Shown here piece by piece: positions 8,563-17,792 of a stretch of DNA of 64,000 nt. The position numbers and the translations under genes were made by a program. The notes under the pieces were generated by a model. It did not search any database and was not told where the DNA came from. It saw only the letters and a list, made by a program, of their open reading frames with translations. This stretch comes from Armatimonadota bacterium (GTDB taxonomy: Bacteria > Armatimonadota > Fimbriimonadia > Fimbriimonadales > Fimbriimonadaceae), in contig JAKOXK010000081.1 in assembly GCA_029781035.1 (NCBI GenBank), positions 62,001-126,000 on the forward strand, in the 5' to 3' direction. Each line of letters starts with the position of its first letter. Within the stretch, counting starts at the first letter, position 1.

Positions 8563-9468
8563 TTAATCTCCTCGACCAAACACAATCGACAGAGCGGAAT
8601 CCGCCACCTGTCTAATGCTCTCGTCTGTCAGTTGCGTCATTGGCAGGGCCCTCAGTCTCGGCTCAGACCTCAACCATGTCCTTTGACGCTTGGCGTACCG
8701 GCGCGTAGTCCGGAACACGGCTTCCTCTGTTTCAAGCCTACTAAGCCGTCCCAAAAGAAAACCAGCCACGGATTGATACCCGATGGCGCGGAATCCTGGC
8801 GACGTTATTGGGACACCTCCTTCAAGAAGATTCCTAACTTCTTCCGGCCAACCACCGTCCAACATTCGCCGGACGCGGTCTTCTAGGGCCTCGTCCAACG
8901 GTGTGACGTCTGGAAGTAGGCCCAGCTTCACCGTGCTGAAAGGGGGCAATGAGATCTGAATCCGGACCTTTGGCGTCAGAGACCGCTCGATGGCACGCCG
9001 CACGCGGGCCGGGTTCCTCTGATCGACCGCCGTTTCTGGTTCGAGCTGCAGCAACCATTGGACGAGACCTGTCAGACCCTGTTCTCGCTCGACGCTGCGG
9101 ACGGCTTCCCGCAGACTTGGTTCAGGGGCCGGAGCCATATCCCCATACTGCTCGAACAACGCACGGATGTAGTAGCCGGTTCCACCGACCACGACCACGC
9201 TCCTTCCCTTCTCCCAGCAGTCGTTGAGTTCGTGCACGGCCAGTCCCACCCATTGCCCGGCGCCAAACTCCTCCGTGGGCTCGACAAGGTCCAGCAGTCG
9301 GTACCTGTCTTTGTCGACCGGTTTGTTCGTGCCAATGTCGAGACCCCGATAGACCTGGAACGCGTCGGCGTTCAGCAACTGGGCCTCGAGCGCGTCCGCC
9401 AAGTACTCTGCGACGGCGCTCTTACCCGATCCCGTCGGGCCCATGACCGCGACGAGGTGAGGAGTCAC
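8563..9468 (-). CDS. miaA: tRNA dimethylallyltransferase MiaA
   Basis: Adds a dimethylallyl group to A37 of tRNAs reading UNN codons. The P-loop [15 protein letters not shown], the [18 protein letters not shown] motif (family usually SADSxQVYRxMDIGTAKP) and [14 protein letters not shown] are all present. Length 301 is normal. ATGA overlap with the upstream OB-fold gene and tight spacing to hfq indicate one transcript. Confidence 0.96.
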   Translation of the reverse strand: MTPHLVAVMGPTGSGKSAVAEYLADALEAQLLNADAFQVYRGLDIGTNKPVDKDRYRLLDLVEPTEEFGAGQWVGLAVHELNDCWEKGRSVVVVGGTGYYIRALFEQYGDMAPAPEPSLREAVRSVEREQGLTGLVQWLLQLEPETAVDQRNPARVRRAIERSLTPKVRIQISLPPFSTVKLGLLPDVTPLDEALEDRVRRMLDGGWPEEVRNLLEGGVPITSPGFRAIGYQSVAGFLLGRLSRLETEEAVFRTTRRYAKRQRTWLRSEPRLRALPMTQLTDESIRQVADSALSIVFGRGD

Positions 9469-9833
9469 TTCACAGGCTTGACGCCGTTGGTCTTCACTTT
9501 GTCGCTACTGGCGTCGATCTCGTTCTTGAAGGTTTGGCTGCCGACGGTCTTCTCCTTGGTGTACACGCCCGTCACTTTGACTTTGTCGCCATTCTTGACT
9601 TTCGTTCCGGGGCGACCTTTCAAGTAAACGTGGACATTGTGTTTGCCGTCGTTCAGGTCAAACACGGTGTACGGCTTCTGGCTCGATTTGGCCACCCGTT
9701 CCTGGTACTTGTCGACCTTGCCCACGACGGTGACGGTCTGCTTGTCGTACTTTGCAAGGTCGCCGATCAGGACTGGCTTGCTGGGAGCGCCCTGAAATCC
9801 AATGACAAGCAAAGTGATGAGTGTGGCAGTCAT
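9465..9833 (-). CDS. Small exported OB-fold-like protein
   Basis: MTATLITLLVIGFQGAPSKPV looks like a signal peptide, followed by a compact beta-rich domain (KQTVTVVGKVDKYQ...YTVFDLNDGKHNVHVYLKGRPGTKVKNGDKVKVTGVY) of the nucleic-acid-binding OB type seen in many exported bacterial proteins. About 122 residues. Binding partner unknown. Stop overlaps miaA start by four bases. The track's 138-residue version starts in non-coding sequence upstream. Confidence 0.65.
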   Translation of the reverse strand: MTATLITLLVIGFQGAPSKPVLIGDLAKYDKQTVTVVGKVDKYQERVAKSSQKPYTVFDLNDGKHNVHVYLKGRPGTKVKNGDKVKVTGVYTKEKTVGSQTFKNEIDASSDKVKTNGVKPVK

Positions 9834-9935
9834 GGGGAGGATTCTACTCCCCTGCGTACCGCCTTGATCGCGAGCCGACACTGGGCCTCAGGTCTGGCCT
9901 CTCTTCGCCGGTGTCCCGAGTCAATAGGGGGAGGC

Positions 9936-10457
9936 TCAGTATTTGATCAGGGCCCTGATCGGGTAGCCAAGCAGGTTCTTCCGCCCCTCAAGAAAGGTTA
10001 GTTCGACCATGAACCCCATGCCGCAGACGTGGGCATTGAGACGTTCCACGAGGCGGGCGGCGGCAGCGGCTGTCCCACCGGTCGCCAAGAGGTCGTCAAT
10101 GATGTATGCACGCTGACCAGGGTCGATCGCGTCCACGTGCATTTCGACGGTGTTCGTGCCGTACTCGAGGGCGTATTCCTCCGTGATCCGGTCGAACGGG
10201 AGCTTGCCAAGCTTCCGGGTCATAGCGAACGGCACGCCGAGTTGCAGCGCCACAGGGACGCCGAACACAAAACCTCGGCTTTCGATACCGACGACCACTT
10301 CTGCGCCCTGGCCCTTCGCGTCCTCGGCGATATGGTCGACGACCTCCTGCAGCGCGGCCGGGTTCTGGAGCACGGGAGCCACGTCCTTGAACATGATCCC
10401 GGGCTTGGGGAAGTCGGGAACGTCGCGGATCAGCCGTTCGGCCAACAGTTCGGGCAT
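9936..10457 (-). CDS. apt: Adenine phosphoribosyltransferase
   Basis: Salvages adenine to AMP. It shows IRDVPDFPKPGIMFKDVAPVL, GIESRGFVFGVPVA and the PRPP-binding loop AYIIDDLLATGGTA. Length 173 matches the family. It follows the ferredoxin gene on the same strand with a 45-base gap. Confidence 0.96.
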   Translation of the reverse strand: MPELLAERLIRDVPDFPKPGIMFKDVAPVLQNPAALQEVVDHIAEDAKGQGAEVVVGIESRGFVFGVPVALQLGVPFAMTRKLGKLPFDRITEEYALEYGTNTVEMHVDAIDPGQRAYIIDDLLATGGTAAAAARLVERLNAHVCGMGFMVELTFLEGRKNLLGYPIRALIKY

Positions 10458-10502
10458 CGCCGCTAGGTTACCTGGGCTTCGGTCATGCGGTTGCGGCGGG
10501 TG

Positions 10503-10826
10503 CTATTCCTCGACCTCGATGCCGGGATCCCAACCTTGCTCGCTGGCCCTCATCAGAACCGTGACGTGCATGTCGCGGTCGACTCGACTTTGGCACGAGA
10601 GTCGGAACTGACCCAGCACGCCGTCCTCCTCGAGGCAATCGTGCTCTTTCTGGCGCATCGGCGGCTCTTCGGAGTGGAACTGCACCCGGCACGTCGTGCA
10701 ACGGGCGTTGCCACCACACCGGTGACTGATATCGAACCCTGCTCGCTCGATCGCAAGGACAAGCTTCGTCCCCTCTTCGACTTCAAACGTCCCAAACCCT
10801 TCGACCGTCACCTGGTGAGTCGGCAT
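10503..10826 (-). CDS. 2Fe-2S ferredoxin
   Basis: Small electron carrier of plant/vertebrate-type fold. The cluster ligands are in RCGGNARCTTCRVQF (Cys-x5-Cys-x2-Cys) with the fourth Cys in RLSCQSRV. I use ATG 10826 (MPTHQVTVEGFG); the track start adds eight unlikely residues. About 107 residues. The partner enzymes cannot be read from the neighbourhood. Confidence 0.88.
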   Translation of the reverse strand: MPTHQVTVEGFGTFEVEEGTKLVLAIERAGFDISHRCGGNARCTTCRVQFHSEEPPMRQKEHDCLEEDGVLGQFRLSCQSRVDRDMHVTVLMRASEQGWDPGIEVEE

Positions 10827-10883
10827 ACGGGAGCAAATGCTACCTGGCAACGCAAGAAGAGGGCCCGTCGATCAGGCCCTCGG

Positions 10884-11369
10884 TCAGGCCGGGTGGACTG
10901 CCTCGTCGCCATAGGCTGCAAGCACTTCGCGCAGTTTCGTGATCTGTCCGATGTGGTAGCCCATGTGGATGAAGCGACAAAGGATGTCTCCGATACCGTA
11001 GGGACTGGCCTCCATCTTCTCGACTGTCGCGTCATGGATCGTGGTGCGAACAGCGTCGAGGGAGGTGAACAGCCGCGCCTTGGCAGACTCCCACGCCTCG
11101 GCGTCCGGAACCGCTGGCAAGGGTGGCCAGGCGCCTTCGGAAGGGTGGGAGACTTGGCCCGTCTCGATCCGAGCGACGATGTTCTCGTTCCAGTTCGCCA
11201 TGTGGAGGACGATGTCCCAGATGCCGAGACCGTCTCTGCCCAGCCTCAACAGGGCTTCGTGAAACGTCACGTCACCCAACGCCTCTTGTAGCGGAGTGAC
11301 CCAGTCCTCATGAAGGAACGAGTACTCGAAGCCGATGACAAGCAACTCCTTGATTCTTTCATCCGTCAT
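10884..11369 (-). CDS. DinB-like four-helix protein
   Basis: IWDIVLHMANWNENIVARIE and the C-terminal RFIHMGYHIGQITKLREVL fit the DinB/YfiT-like metal-binding four-helix bundle, with His residues at the expected helix positions. Some members are thiol S-transferases, but the substrate here is unknown. The start at ATG 11369 removes 58 unsupported residues of the track ORF. Divergent from cydA. Confidence 0.72.
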   Translation of the reverse strand: MTDERIKELLVIGFEYSFLHEDWVTPLQEALGDVTFHEALLRLGRDGLGIWDIVLHMANWNENIVARIETGQVSHPSEGAWPPLPAVPDAEAWESAKARLFTSLDAVRTTIHDATVEKMEASPYGIGDILCRFIHMGYHIGQITKLREVLAAYGDEAVHPA

Positions 11370-11474
11370 GGTTTCATGGTGCCACAGGAGACGGAAAACC
11401 GACATGTTCGTCTTCAAAGGACCAAAGTGGCCCTCGACTCTTAGGCAGGATGCATACTGAGGCAGGAGTTTCGA

Positions 11475-12800
11475 ATGAACGAACTCTCTTGGGGTCGGTT
11501 TCAATTCGGCTTTTTGGCCTCGTTCCATTATCTGTTCCCGCAACTGACGATGGGGTTGGCCCTGATCATCGTCGTCCTCAAATTCATCGCGACCAAGCGG
11601 AGTGACGAAGCCTACAACCGGGCCGCACAGTTCTGGGCGCGTATCTTCGGCATCAACTTCGTTGTAGGCGTCGTCACAGGCATCCCGCTGGAGTTTCAGT
11701 TCGGCACCAACTGGGCCGCCTTTTCTAACTTCGCGGGAGGCGTCATCGGCCTCACATTGGCCATGGAGGGCTTGTTCGCTTTCTTCGCCGAGTCAGCCTT
11801 TCTGGGGCTGTTCCTGTACGGTGAAAAGCGACTTGGCCCGAAGGGCCATCTCGTTGCGGCGGTCATGGTCTTCCTGGGCTCCTGGCTGTCGGGCTACTTC
11901 ATCGTTGCCACGAACGCCTTTATGCAGCACCCGGTCGGTTACCAAGTGACGGCCTCGGGCGCGCTCCAACTCGCGGACATGTGGGCCTACCTCCTCAATC
12001 CCTGGACGCTGTGGCAGTACCTGCACAACATGACGGCTTCGACCGTGACGGCCTCGTTCGTCGTGGCCGCTGTGGGCGCCTACTATGTGCTGTCCAAGAA
12101 GCACCACGACCAGGGAAAGGTCTATCTTCGAGTTGGCATCGTGACGGGGCTCATCGCAAGCCTCCTCATCCTCTTCCCGACCGGGGACCAGCAGGGAAAA
12201 ATGGTCGCCCGGCACCAGCCCGCTGCTTTGGCCGCGATGGAGGGCAAGTTTGAGACGAGCGACCACGCGGAGCTCGCCCTTGTCGGCCAACCCGACGTCA
12301 AGAACAGGCGGTTGGAGAATCCGCTGATCGTGCCCGCCGTACTCAGTTACCTGGCCTATGGCTCGTTCGGTTCGGAAGTGAAAGGCCTCAACGACATCCC
12401 GACCGACCAACAGCCCGACAACATCGAGCTCTTGTACTTCGCCTACCACATCATGGCCGGCTTGGGCACGCTCCAGATCTTGTTGATGCTCTTGGCTTGT
12501 TTCAAGCTGTGGCGCGGCTCTTTGATGGCATCCAAGGCGATGCTATGGATCCTCATGTTCGCCTTCCCCTTCCCCTACATAGCGACGACTATGGGCTGGA
12601 TGACGGCCGAACTGGGGAGGCAACCGTGGCTCGTCTACGGACTGCAGCGGACCCTTGCCGGCGCCTCGCCGACAGTCAGTGGCGGCGACGTGGCTTTCAG
12701 CCTTCTCGGCTTTTTCGGCATCTACTTCGTGATAGGCGTCCTCTTCCTGTACTTGGTGATGCGGAAGATCGCGACCGGCCCCGCGCCGGCGGAGGTGTGA
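11475..12800 (+). CDS. cydA: Cytochrome bd-type quinol oxidase subunit I
   Basis: Terminal oxidase that reduces oxygen with electrons from quinol. MNELSWGRFQFGFLASFHYLFPQLTMGLALI carries the haem-ligand His, and GWMTAELGRQPWLVYGLQRT is the conserved periplasmic segment. At 441 residues it belongs to the short Q-loop type. AGGAG sits six bases before the ATG. cydB follows one base after the stop. Confidence 0.95.
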   Translation: MNELSWGRFQFGFLASFHYLFPQLTMGLALIIVVLKFIATKRSDEAYNRAAQFWARIFGINFVVGVVTGIPLEFQFGTNWAAFSNFAGGVIGLTLAMEGLFAFFAESAFLGLFLYGEKRLGPKGHLVAAVMVFLGSWLSGYFIVATNAFMQHPVGYQVTASGALQLADMWAYLLNPWTLWQYLHNMTASTVTASFVVAAVGAYYVLSKKHHDQGKVYLRVGIVTGLIASLLILFPTGDQQGKMVARHQPAALAAMEGKFETSDHAELALVGQPDVKNRRLENPLIVPAVLSYLAYGSFGSEVKGLNDIPTDQQPDNIELLYFAYHIMAGLGTLQILLMLLACFKLWRGSLMASKAMLWILMFAFPFPYIATTMGWMTAELGRQPWLVYGLQRTLAGASPTVSGGDVAFSLLGFFGIYFVIGVLFLYLVMRKIATGPAPAEV

Positions 12801-12801
12801 C

Positions 12802-13848
12802 ATGCAGACCTTGTGGTTTTGGATCGTAGCGGTGATGGTCGCCGTTTATGTCGTGCTCGACGGTTTCGATTTCGGCGCTGGGATCTTGCACCTGCTCGTC
12901 GCCAAGAACGACGAAGAGAGGAGGACTGTGTTCGCCGCGATCGGGCCCCTTTGGGACGGCAACGAAGTCTGGCTCTTGGCTGGGGGGGGCGTGATGTTCT
13001 TCGCCTTCCCAAAGGTCTACGCTGCGGGTTTCAGCGGCTTCTACCTGCCCCTCATGATGGTGCTTTGGCTCCTGATCTTGCGCGGCATCTCGATCGAGTT
13101 CAGGTCGCTCGAAGAGGCTTCCATGTGGCGGAGCTTCTGGGACGGCGTCTTCTTCCTGTCCTCGACCCTCATGGCGATCGTGCTCGGCGCCGCGCTTGGC
13201 AACGTGATCCGGGGCGTGCCGCTCGGACCGGACGGCTACTTCCGTGGCCCGCTGTTCACGAACTTCCTGACCGGCTCCGAACCGGGCGTGCTGGATTGGT
13301 ACACAGTGGTCGTGGGCGTCTTCGCCCTCTGCGTCCTCGCCATGCACGGCGCCTTGTTCCTTTGGTACAAGACCACAGGCTCGGTGCAGGAGCGGTCGCG
13401 ATCGCTGGCCCAGCGACTTTGGCTCGCCGTCGTCGTCGTGGGTGTCCTCGTGACGGTCGCGACCCAGGTTGTGCGGCCAGCCTTGTTCGCCAACCTGGTG
13501 GGCCGACCCTTGACGTGGATCCTTGCGGTCGGGGTCGCTGTCGGCATCGCCGGTGTGCCCGTGATGCTGAAGCGGGGCGAGGAACTGAAGGCGTTCCTTT
13601 CATCGGCCGTGTTCATCACTTGCCTGCTGGCGGCGACGGCGGCAGGAGCGTTCCCAACGATGCTGGCATCGACCTTGAGCCCAGCCTACAGCCTGACTGT
13701 GACCAACTCATCAGCCGGTTCCTTGAGCCTCAACGTCGGCCTCTTCTGGTGGGTCCTGGCCATCGTCCTCGCCGTGTTCTACTTCGTCATGCTTTTCCGG
13801 TCTTTCAAGGGCAAGGTCGATCTGAGCGTCGAAGGCTACGGCCACTGA
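12802..13848 (+). CDS. cydB: Cytochrome bd-type quinol oxidase subunit II
   Basis: Partner of CydA. It begins MQTLWFWIVAVMVAVYVVLDGFDFGAGILHLLVA and contains GPLWDGNEVWLLAGGGVMFFAFPKVYA and RGISIEFR, all standard CydB motifs, in a multi-membrane-span protein of 348 residues. Its presence shows at least microaerobic oxygen use alongside the anaerobic-looking cytochromes further right. Confidence 0.95.
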   Translation: MQTLWFWIVAVMVAVYVVLDGFDFGAGILHLLVAKNDEERRTVFAAIGPLWDGNEVWLLAGGGVMFFAFPKVYAAGFSGFYLPLMMVLWLLILRGISIEFRSLEEASMWRSFWDGVFFLSSTLMAIVLGAALGNVIRGVPLGPDGYFRGPLFTNFLTGSEPGVLDWYTVVVGVFALCVLAMHGALFLWYKTTGSVQERSRSLAQRLWLAVVVVGVLVTVATQVVRPALFANLVGRPLTWILAVGVAVGIAGVPVMLKRGEELKAFLSSAVFITCLLAATAAGAFPTMLASTLSPAYSLTVTNSSAGSLSLNVGLFWWVLAIVLAVFYFVMLFRSFKGKVDLSVEGYGH

Positions 13849-13866
13849 CGACGGCTCACACGCACC

Positions 13867-14826
13867 TCAGGATGGGTCCGGCACCAGTCGGGCCATCTCC
13901 GAGCACGTGACCCAGGTCACCCGGTCCTTCAGGGTGCGGTCGATGCGCTCGGCCAGCAGCTCCAGGACGCGCAGGCCGGTCTCAAGGCCGTTCGAAAACA
14001 GCGATTGCCAGTGCGTGAGCACAACCGGCCATCCGCCGGCATCGAGCACCTCGACGATTTGCCCAGACCGCCCGTCCTCGGTCAGCATCTTGTCGCACAC
14101 CGCGGCGACGAAGGCTTCATCGGTCCGTGGCGAGTTGATCGTCTCCCACCACCAGTCCGCGACCGTGGCTGCGATGGCGACAAGACCAGGAGCCGCGACC
14201 CAGGGGCGGGTGGCGGGCTTGTCCCACATCATGTGGAGGAAGTACCAATGCCGCGAAGCAGGAAACACGGACCTCAACGAGGCCTGGATCGCGGCTGTGT
14301 ACTCCGGTTCGACCTTGATGCCGAAAACCCAGGGCGAAGTCACGCCCGTGCAACGGTATCCCGCGTCCCTGAGGAGCTCCAGCGCGTGGGTGATGTATGG
14401 GGTCAGCGTGGCCCGGGTCTGCGTCTGCGACCACTCAGACTCGCCCACATCGAAGAACCCGCCCGACGAGAGGTCGAGGGCGAGGTTGTGGGTGATCATC
14501 TCGGGGCAGAAGTCCATGAAGGCGCCAAGCCGGCTCTGGGTCGTGCGGACCCACTGCTGGGTCAGCTCCGGCGGAAAGCCCTCGATCCCGCGGACCACAT
14601 CGCCGAGCCCGGCCGGGGCCGGGACCACTGAGAACTTGCCCTTCACGCCGTGCTTTTCGACGACGTCGCAAAAGCGGTCCAGAAAGTCGTTGGGGATGTG
14701 TTCCAGCAAGGGCCTGCCGTCGTCGGTGGTGGCCGGCTTGTGGTGGACGTCCACCCAGTGGTTCCGGTAAACGTGGATCAGGGGGCACGGGTCATCGACC
14801 AGCAGGCAGATCGGAGTCTTGTCCAC
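13867..14826 (-). CDS. Hypothetical protein, possibly polysaccharide-deacetylase-like fold
   Basis: Starts MDKTPICLLVDDPCPLIHVYR; the early Asp pair and KGKFSVVPAPAGL are reminiscent of NodB/carbohydrate-esterase type barrels, but I do not see the full set of catalytic motifs. Rich in Trp and His in the second half (HWYFLHMMWDKP, ADWWWETIN). No signal peptide, so probably cytoplasmic. The family name is a guess from fold impression. Convergent with cydB. Confidence 0.45.
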   Translation of the reverse strand: MDKTPICLLVDDPCPLIHVYRNHWVDVHHKPATTDDGRPLLEHIPNDFLDRFCDVVEKHGVKGKFSVVPAPAGLGDVVRGIEGFPPELTQQWVRTTQSRLGAFMDFCPEMITHNLALDLSSGGFFDVGESEWSQTQTRATLTPYITHALELLRDAGYRCTGVTSPWVFGIKVEPEYTAAIQASLRSVFPASRHWYFLHMMWDKPATRPWVAAPGLVAIAATVADWWWETINSPRTDEAFVAAVCDKMLTEDGRSGQIVEVLDAGGWPVVLTHWQSLFSNGLETGLRVLELLAERIDRTLKDRVTWVTCSEMARLVPDPS

Positions 14827-14938
14827 GGTCCAGTGTAGCCTCAGGCCGGCGATCGTGAGCGAAAACTAACGGATGCGCCCCGAGAGTTCTGCAACGCGCC
14901 CCATCGAGGCGGCGTCCCATCAGATAGCCGAGCGCCCC

Positions 14939-15685
14939 ATGTTCACCTCCCAGTTCCGCAGGGCCAAGCCGCTCACCCTGACCGGCGCCGTTTTCGCCGG
15001 CCTGTTCGTCTCTGTCTTCTTCGGTTTCTGGTGCGGGGGGGCGCACGCCATGGGTGTCCAGGCGGCCCAAAACGCTGCGGTCTTCGCCCAGGGGACGGCC
15101 ACAGTGCCTGGCGTCGTCACCGGCGAATACCGGTCGGACAGTGACCACAAGATGGGCTACTCGTTCGCACTGAAGTCAGGGCAGATGTTCGTCGGTCAGT
15201 ACACGGCCAAAGACTATCGTCCGGCGGGCGCCCCCGTGCAGGTGGAGTACGCGGTGCACGATCCCATGGTCTCGCACGTGGTGGGGCAGCCGCCCCCGGG
15301 CCCGCAGCCGCTGTGGTTCGAGCTCGCCGGCTTGGTGATGGGCGTTGTCATTCTCGCCGGCATCCTGGTCCGGATGGCCCAGCTCGGCGCACCCGTCGTG
15401 GCTGTCTTGGGGTTCACCGTGTTGTGCCTGGCCTGTGGCGCCGCGATGGTCGGTGTCGGAGGATCCGTGATGTCGGGCCGCCATTACACAGTCCAGGTCG
15501 GCGACCAGGCGTGGACGACCGACGGCAGCCAACGGGAGGTCACCCAGGGCGCGACCATGCAGGTCAAGGACGGGCAGTTGACCGTCAACGGCAGGGGCTT
15601 CGGGCCGGTCCCCGACAGGGCGCACCTCTGGTTCCGCAACGACGGCATCTTCGTGAACGGCAGGCTGGTTCCGGGCAGCGGATAG
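14939..15685 (+). CDS. Membrane protein of DUF3592-like organisation
   Basis: I begin at MFTSQFRRAKPLTLTGAVFAGLFVSVFFGFWCGGAHAMG; the track ORF starts 22 codons earlier. There are about three hydrophobic segments (residues 12-35, 120-140, 150-175) with a soluble beta-rich stretch between the first two (GVVTGEYRSDSDHKMGYSFALKSGQ). This resembles DUF3592-type proteins. The C-terminal 60 residues are hydrophilic and repetitive in pattern (DGQLTVNGRGFGP). No function known. Confidence 0.5.
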   Translation: MFTSQFRRAKPLTLTGAVFAGLFVSVFFGFWCGGAHAMGVQAAQNAAVFAQGTATVPGVVTGEYRSDSDHKMGYSFALKSGQMFVGQYTAKDYRPAGAPVQVEYAVHDPMVSHVVGQPPPGPQPLWFELAGLVMGVVILAGILVRMAQLGAPVVAVLGFTVLCLACGAAMVGVGGSVMSGRHYTVQVGDQAWTTDGSQREVTQGATMQVKDGQLTVNGRGFGPVPDRAHLWFRNDGIFVNGRLVPGSG

Positions 15686-15694
15686 GTCGGCCGC

Positions 15695-16816
15695 CTACAA
15701 TTGCAGCACGTCGGGGGGTGGCGATCGGAGAATATCGACCAGGGCGCCCTCGCGCCACGAGGCCGACAACATCCTCGCAACCCCCCTGTCCAGCCGGCCC
15801 ACCAACGCGTCGCGTAGGATGACAGCGACAGCCTGTTCAGGGGCCAAAGCTTTCCGGTAGGAGCGGTCGCTCGTGAGTGCGTCGAAACAGTCGCAGACCG
15901 ACAACACCCTGACCAACGGCGAGATCATTGAGCCGGCCAGCCCGTCTGGATAGCCAGAACCATCCAGTCGTTCGTGGTGCGAGCGCACGAGCGAAAGCGA
16001 AAGAGGGTCGTCGAGAACCCCCTGCAATATGTTGAAGCCTGTCACAGGGTGCGTCTTCATCAGTGCGAACTCGCTGGGGTCGAGTGCGCCAGGCTTGAGC
16101 AGCACCGCGTCCGGAATGCCGATCTTGCCGACGTCGTGCAGGAGACAGCCAGCTTTGAAGCTCCAGCGGACCTCATCGGGCAGAAGTCCGAGCCGATCGG
16201 CAAGCACTCGGGCGTACCTCCAGGTTCGCCAGGCATGGCCCACGGTGTTCCGGTCCCTCGCCTCGAGCGCCACCACCATCGCCGTCGCTGCGGCACGGCG
16301 GTCGGTCGCGCGCTGGTCCAACGCCGCGCGGTACTTCTCGGTCGTCGACATAAGCACGTCGTACTGCAGCCTAGCCCCTTCCGTCATTCCGTCGAGTTGC
16401 CGCTTTAGCTCCTCGGTCTCTGTCTTGTCGCGGTGGATCGCCACAAAGGCGACGTGAGGCAGATAGTCGCGCACAGGGAAGATCGACTCCTTGACATACT
16501 TGAGGCGACCGTCCTTCGCCTTGTTGACGAATGTGCCGTCCCAGACTTCTCCGTTCAGTAGTCTCGACCAGAGCCGTCGATAGTCTTCCTCCGGCGTTTG
16601 TCCGCTCTTGAAGACGCTTGGGGTCTTGCCCTTAAGCTCCTCCAGGCTCCAGCCAGTGTAAGTCTCCAGCCTGCTGTTTGCGCCAATTATCACCCCTTGG
16701 TCCGTGGCTAAGACCACGCCCAGGTCTGTCGAGTCCATGATCTTGTCGATCAGCGAACCCGAAGGGTGCGACTTCAACTTGGCCGAGGCGGACATGAGCC
16801 CATGGTCCGTTTTCAT
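15695..16816 (-). CDS. PAS-domain HD-GYP phosphodiesterase
   Basis: The N-terminal PAS domain (DLGVVLATDQGVIIGANSRLETYTGWSLEELKGK, about residues 25-130) is followed by a short coiled coil and an HD-GYP domain with LLHDVGKIGIPDAVLLKPG and SHHERLDGSGYPDGL, plus the DxFDALTSDRSYRKAL segment. All HD-GYP residues are present, so cyclic-di-GMP hydrolysis is the expected activity. It lies just downstream of an HDOD gene on the same strand, suggesting a signalling pair. The last ~40 residues extend beyond the usual domain end. Confidence 0.85.
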   Translation of the reverse strand: MKTDHGLMSASAKLKSHPSGSLIDKIMDSTDLGVVLATDQGVIIGANSRLETYTGWSLEELKGKTPSVFKSGQTPEEDYRRLWSRLLNGEVWDGTFVNKAKDGRLKYVKESIFPVRDYLPHVAFVAIHRDKTETEELKRQLDGMTEGARLQYDVLMSTTEKYRAALDQRATDRRAAATAMVVALEARDRNTVGHAWRTWRYARVLADRLGLLPDEVRWSFKAGCLLHDVGKIGIPDAVLLKPGALDPSEFALMKTHPVTGFNILQGVLDDPLSLSLVRSHHERLDGSGYPDGLAGSMISPLVRVLSVCDCFDALTSDRSYRKALAPEQAVAVILRDALVGRLDRGVARMLSASWREGALVDILRSPPPDVLQL

Positions 16817-16877
16817 TGTCGGCCAACCCCTGCGTTCTCCCCAGGGCGGGTGCCCGATCCCCTTGCTGCCACCATCC

Positions 16878-17792
16878 TTACTCCTCGCCCGACCAGCGCG
16901 GCCCGCGGCCCAGTGTGTCGAGTAGGCTCGACGCGTCTCTCATCGCTTCCAGCCCGATCGTTTCCAAGTCCTTCGTCGCGAGGCCGATGCGGTCCAGGGC
17001 GAACGGATCCATCTTTTCATGGTCGGCCCCGGCGAACGGCGGACAGCCGATGCCCGAGGCCAGCCCGCTGGCCACGTTTGCCATGTCGACGGCCGACTGG
17101 TAGAGACCGCTGGCAAGGCTCGGCGAGTGGTGGTGTCGGATGACGTCCTTGACGTTTTCTGGAAGCTGGAACTCGTCCGCGATCATCAGACCGACTTCGA
17201 TATGGTCGGTGTTGTAGTAGTACCGCTCCACATCACAGAGCCTGGCGCCAGGTGTCTTGGACAGGGTGTTGGCCACCATCTGCGTGGAATCGGACGCGAA
17301 GACTGCCAGGAAGAAAAGCCCGATGTCCTGCATCAGCCCTTCGAGGAAGCGCGCGTCTTCTGTGCCCGGGGCACACCGCTGGCCGAGGCGGGATGAGACA
17401 GCCGCCAGAGCCATCAAGCGCCGCTGCAACCGCGCTACGTGCGAACCTGCTTCATAGCGCCTCGCCACGTAGCCGTCGACGACCATTGCGAACACCAGGT
17501 TCGACAATCTGTCGTAGCCGACGACTTCGATCGCCTTCGCCAGAGAGTCGATCGGACCGACACCGAATGCTGCCGCCCGGGCTGCGCGCATCACTGTCAT
17601 CGAAAGGACAGGGGTCCCCGCCATGGCCCGTTCCAACTCGGCAACGCTGGCACCGGCCTCTACCGCCCGCCGCACATTCAGCGCCGCGTCAGAGATCAGC
17701 CGGTCGCTCGTTCGGCGCCTGATGAGCAGCGGCAAGGCCTCCACCCTAAAGGGCGGGCCATCGAATGTCTGCTCGTGGTCAGCTCGTGCCAT
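16878..17792 (-). CDS. HDOD-domain signalling protein
   Basis: From ATG 17792 (MARADHEQTFDGPPFRVEALPLL) the protein shows the HDOD order: the N-terminal helix set (VAELERAMAGTPVLSMTVMRAARAAAFG), IEVVGYDRLSNLVFAM, the degraded HD region (EGLMQDIGLFFLAVFA) and EFQLPENVKDVIRHHHSPS. HDOD proteins act in signalling but lack a proven enzymatic activity. The upstream 77 residues of the track ORF are compositionally odd and probably not translated. Likely transcribed with the PAS-HD-GYP gene 61 bases downstream. Confidence 0.78.
   Translation of the reverse strand: MARADHEQTFDGPPFRVEALPLLIRRRTSDRLISDAALNVRRAVEAGASVAELERAMAGTPVLSMTVMRAARAAAFGVGPIDSLAKAIEVVGYDRLSNLVFAMVVDGYVARRYEAGSHVARLQRRLMALAAVSSRLGQRCAPGTEDARFLEGLMQDIGLFFLAVFASDSTQMVANTLSKTPGARLCDVERYYYNTDHIEVGLMIADEFQLPENVKDVIRHHHSPSLASGLYQSAVDMANVASGLASGIGCPPFAGADHEKMDPFALDRIGLATKDLETIGLEAMRDASSLLDTLGRGPRWSGEE

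Noticed and set aside
12813-13910. 365-residue ORF overlapping cydB on the same strand
   Set aside because: Arg-rich frame-shifted reading of cydB; cydB itself is unmistakable.
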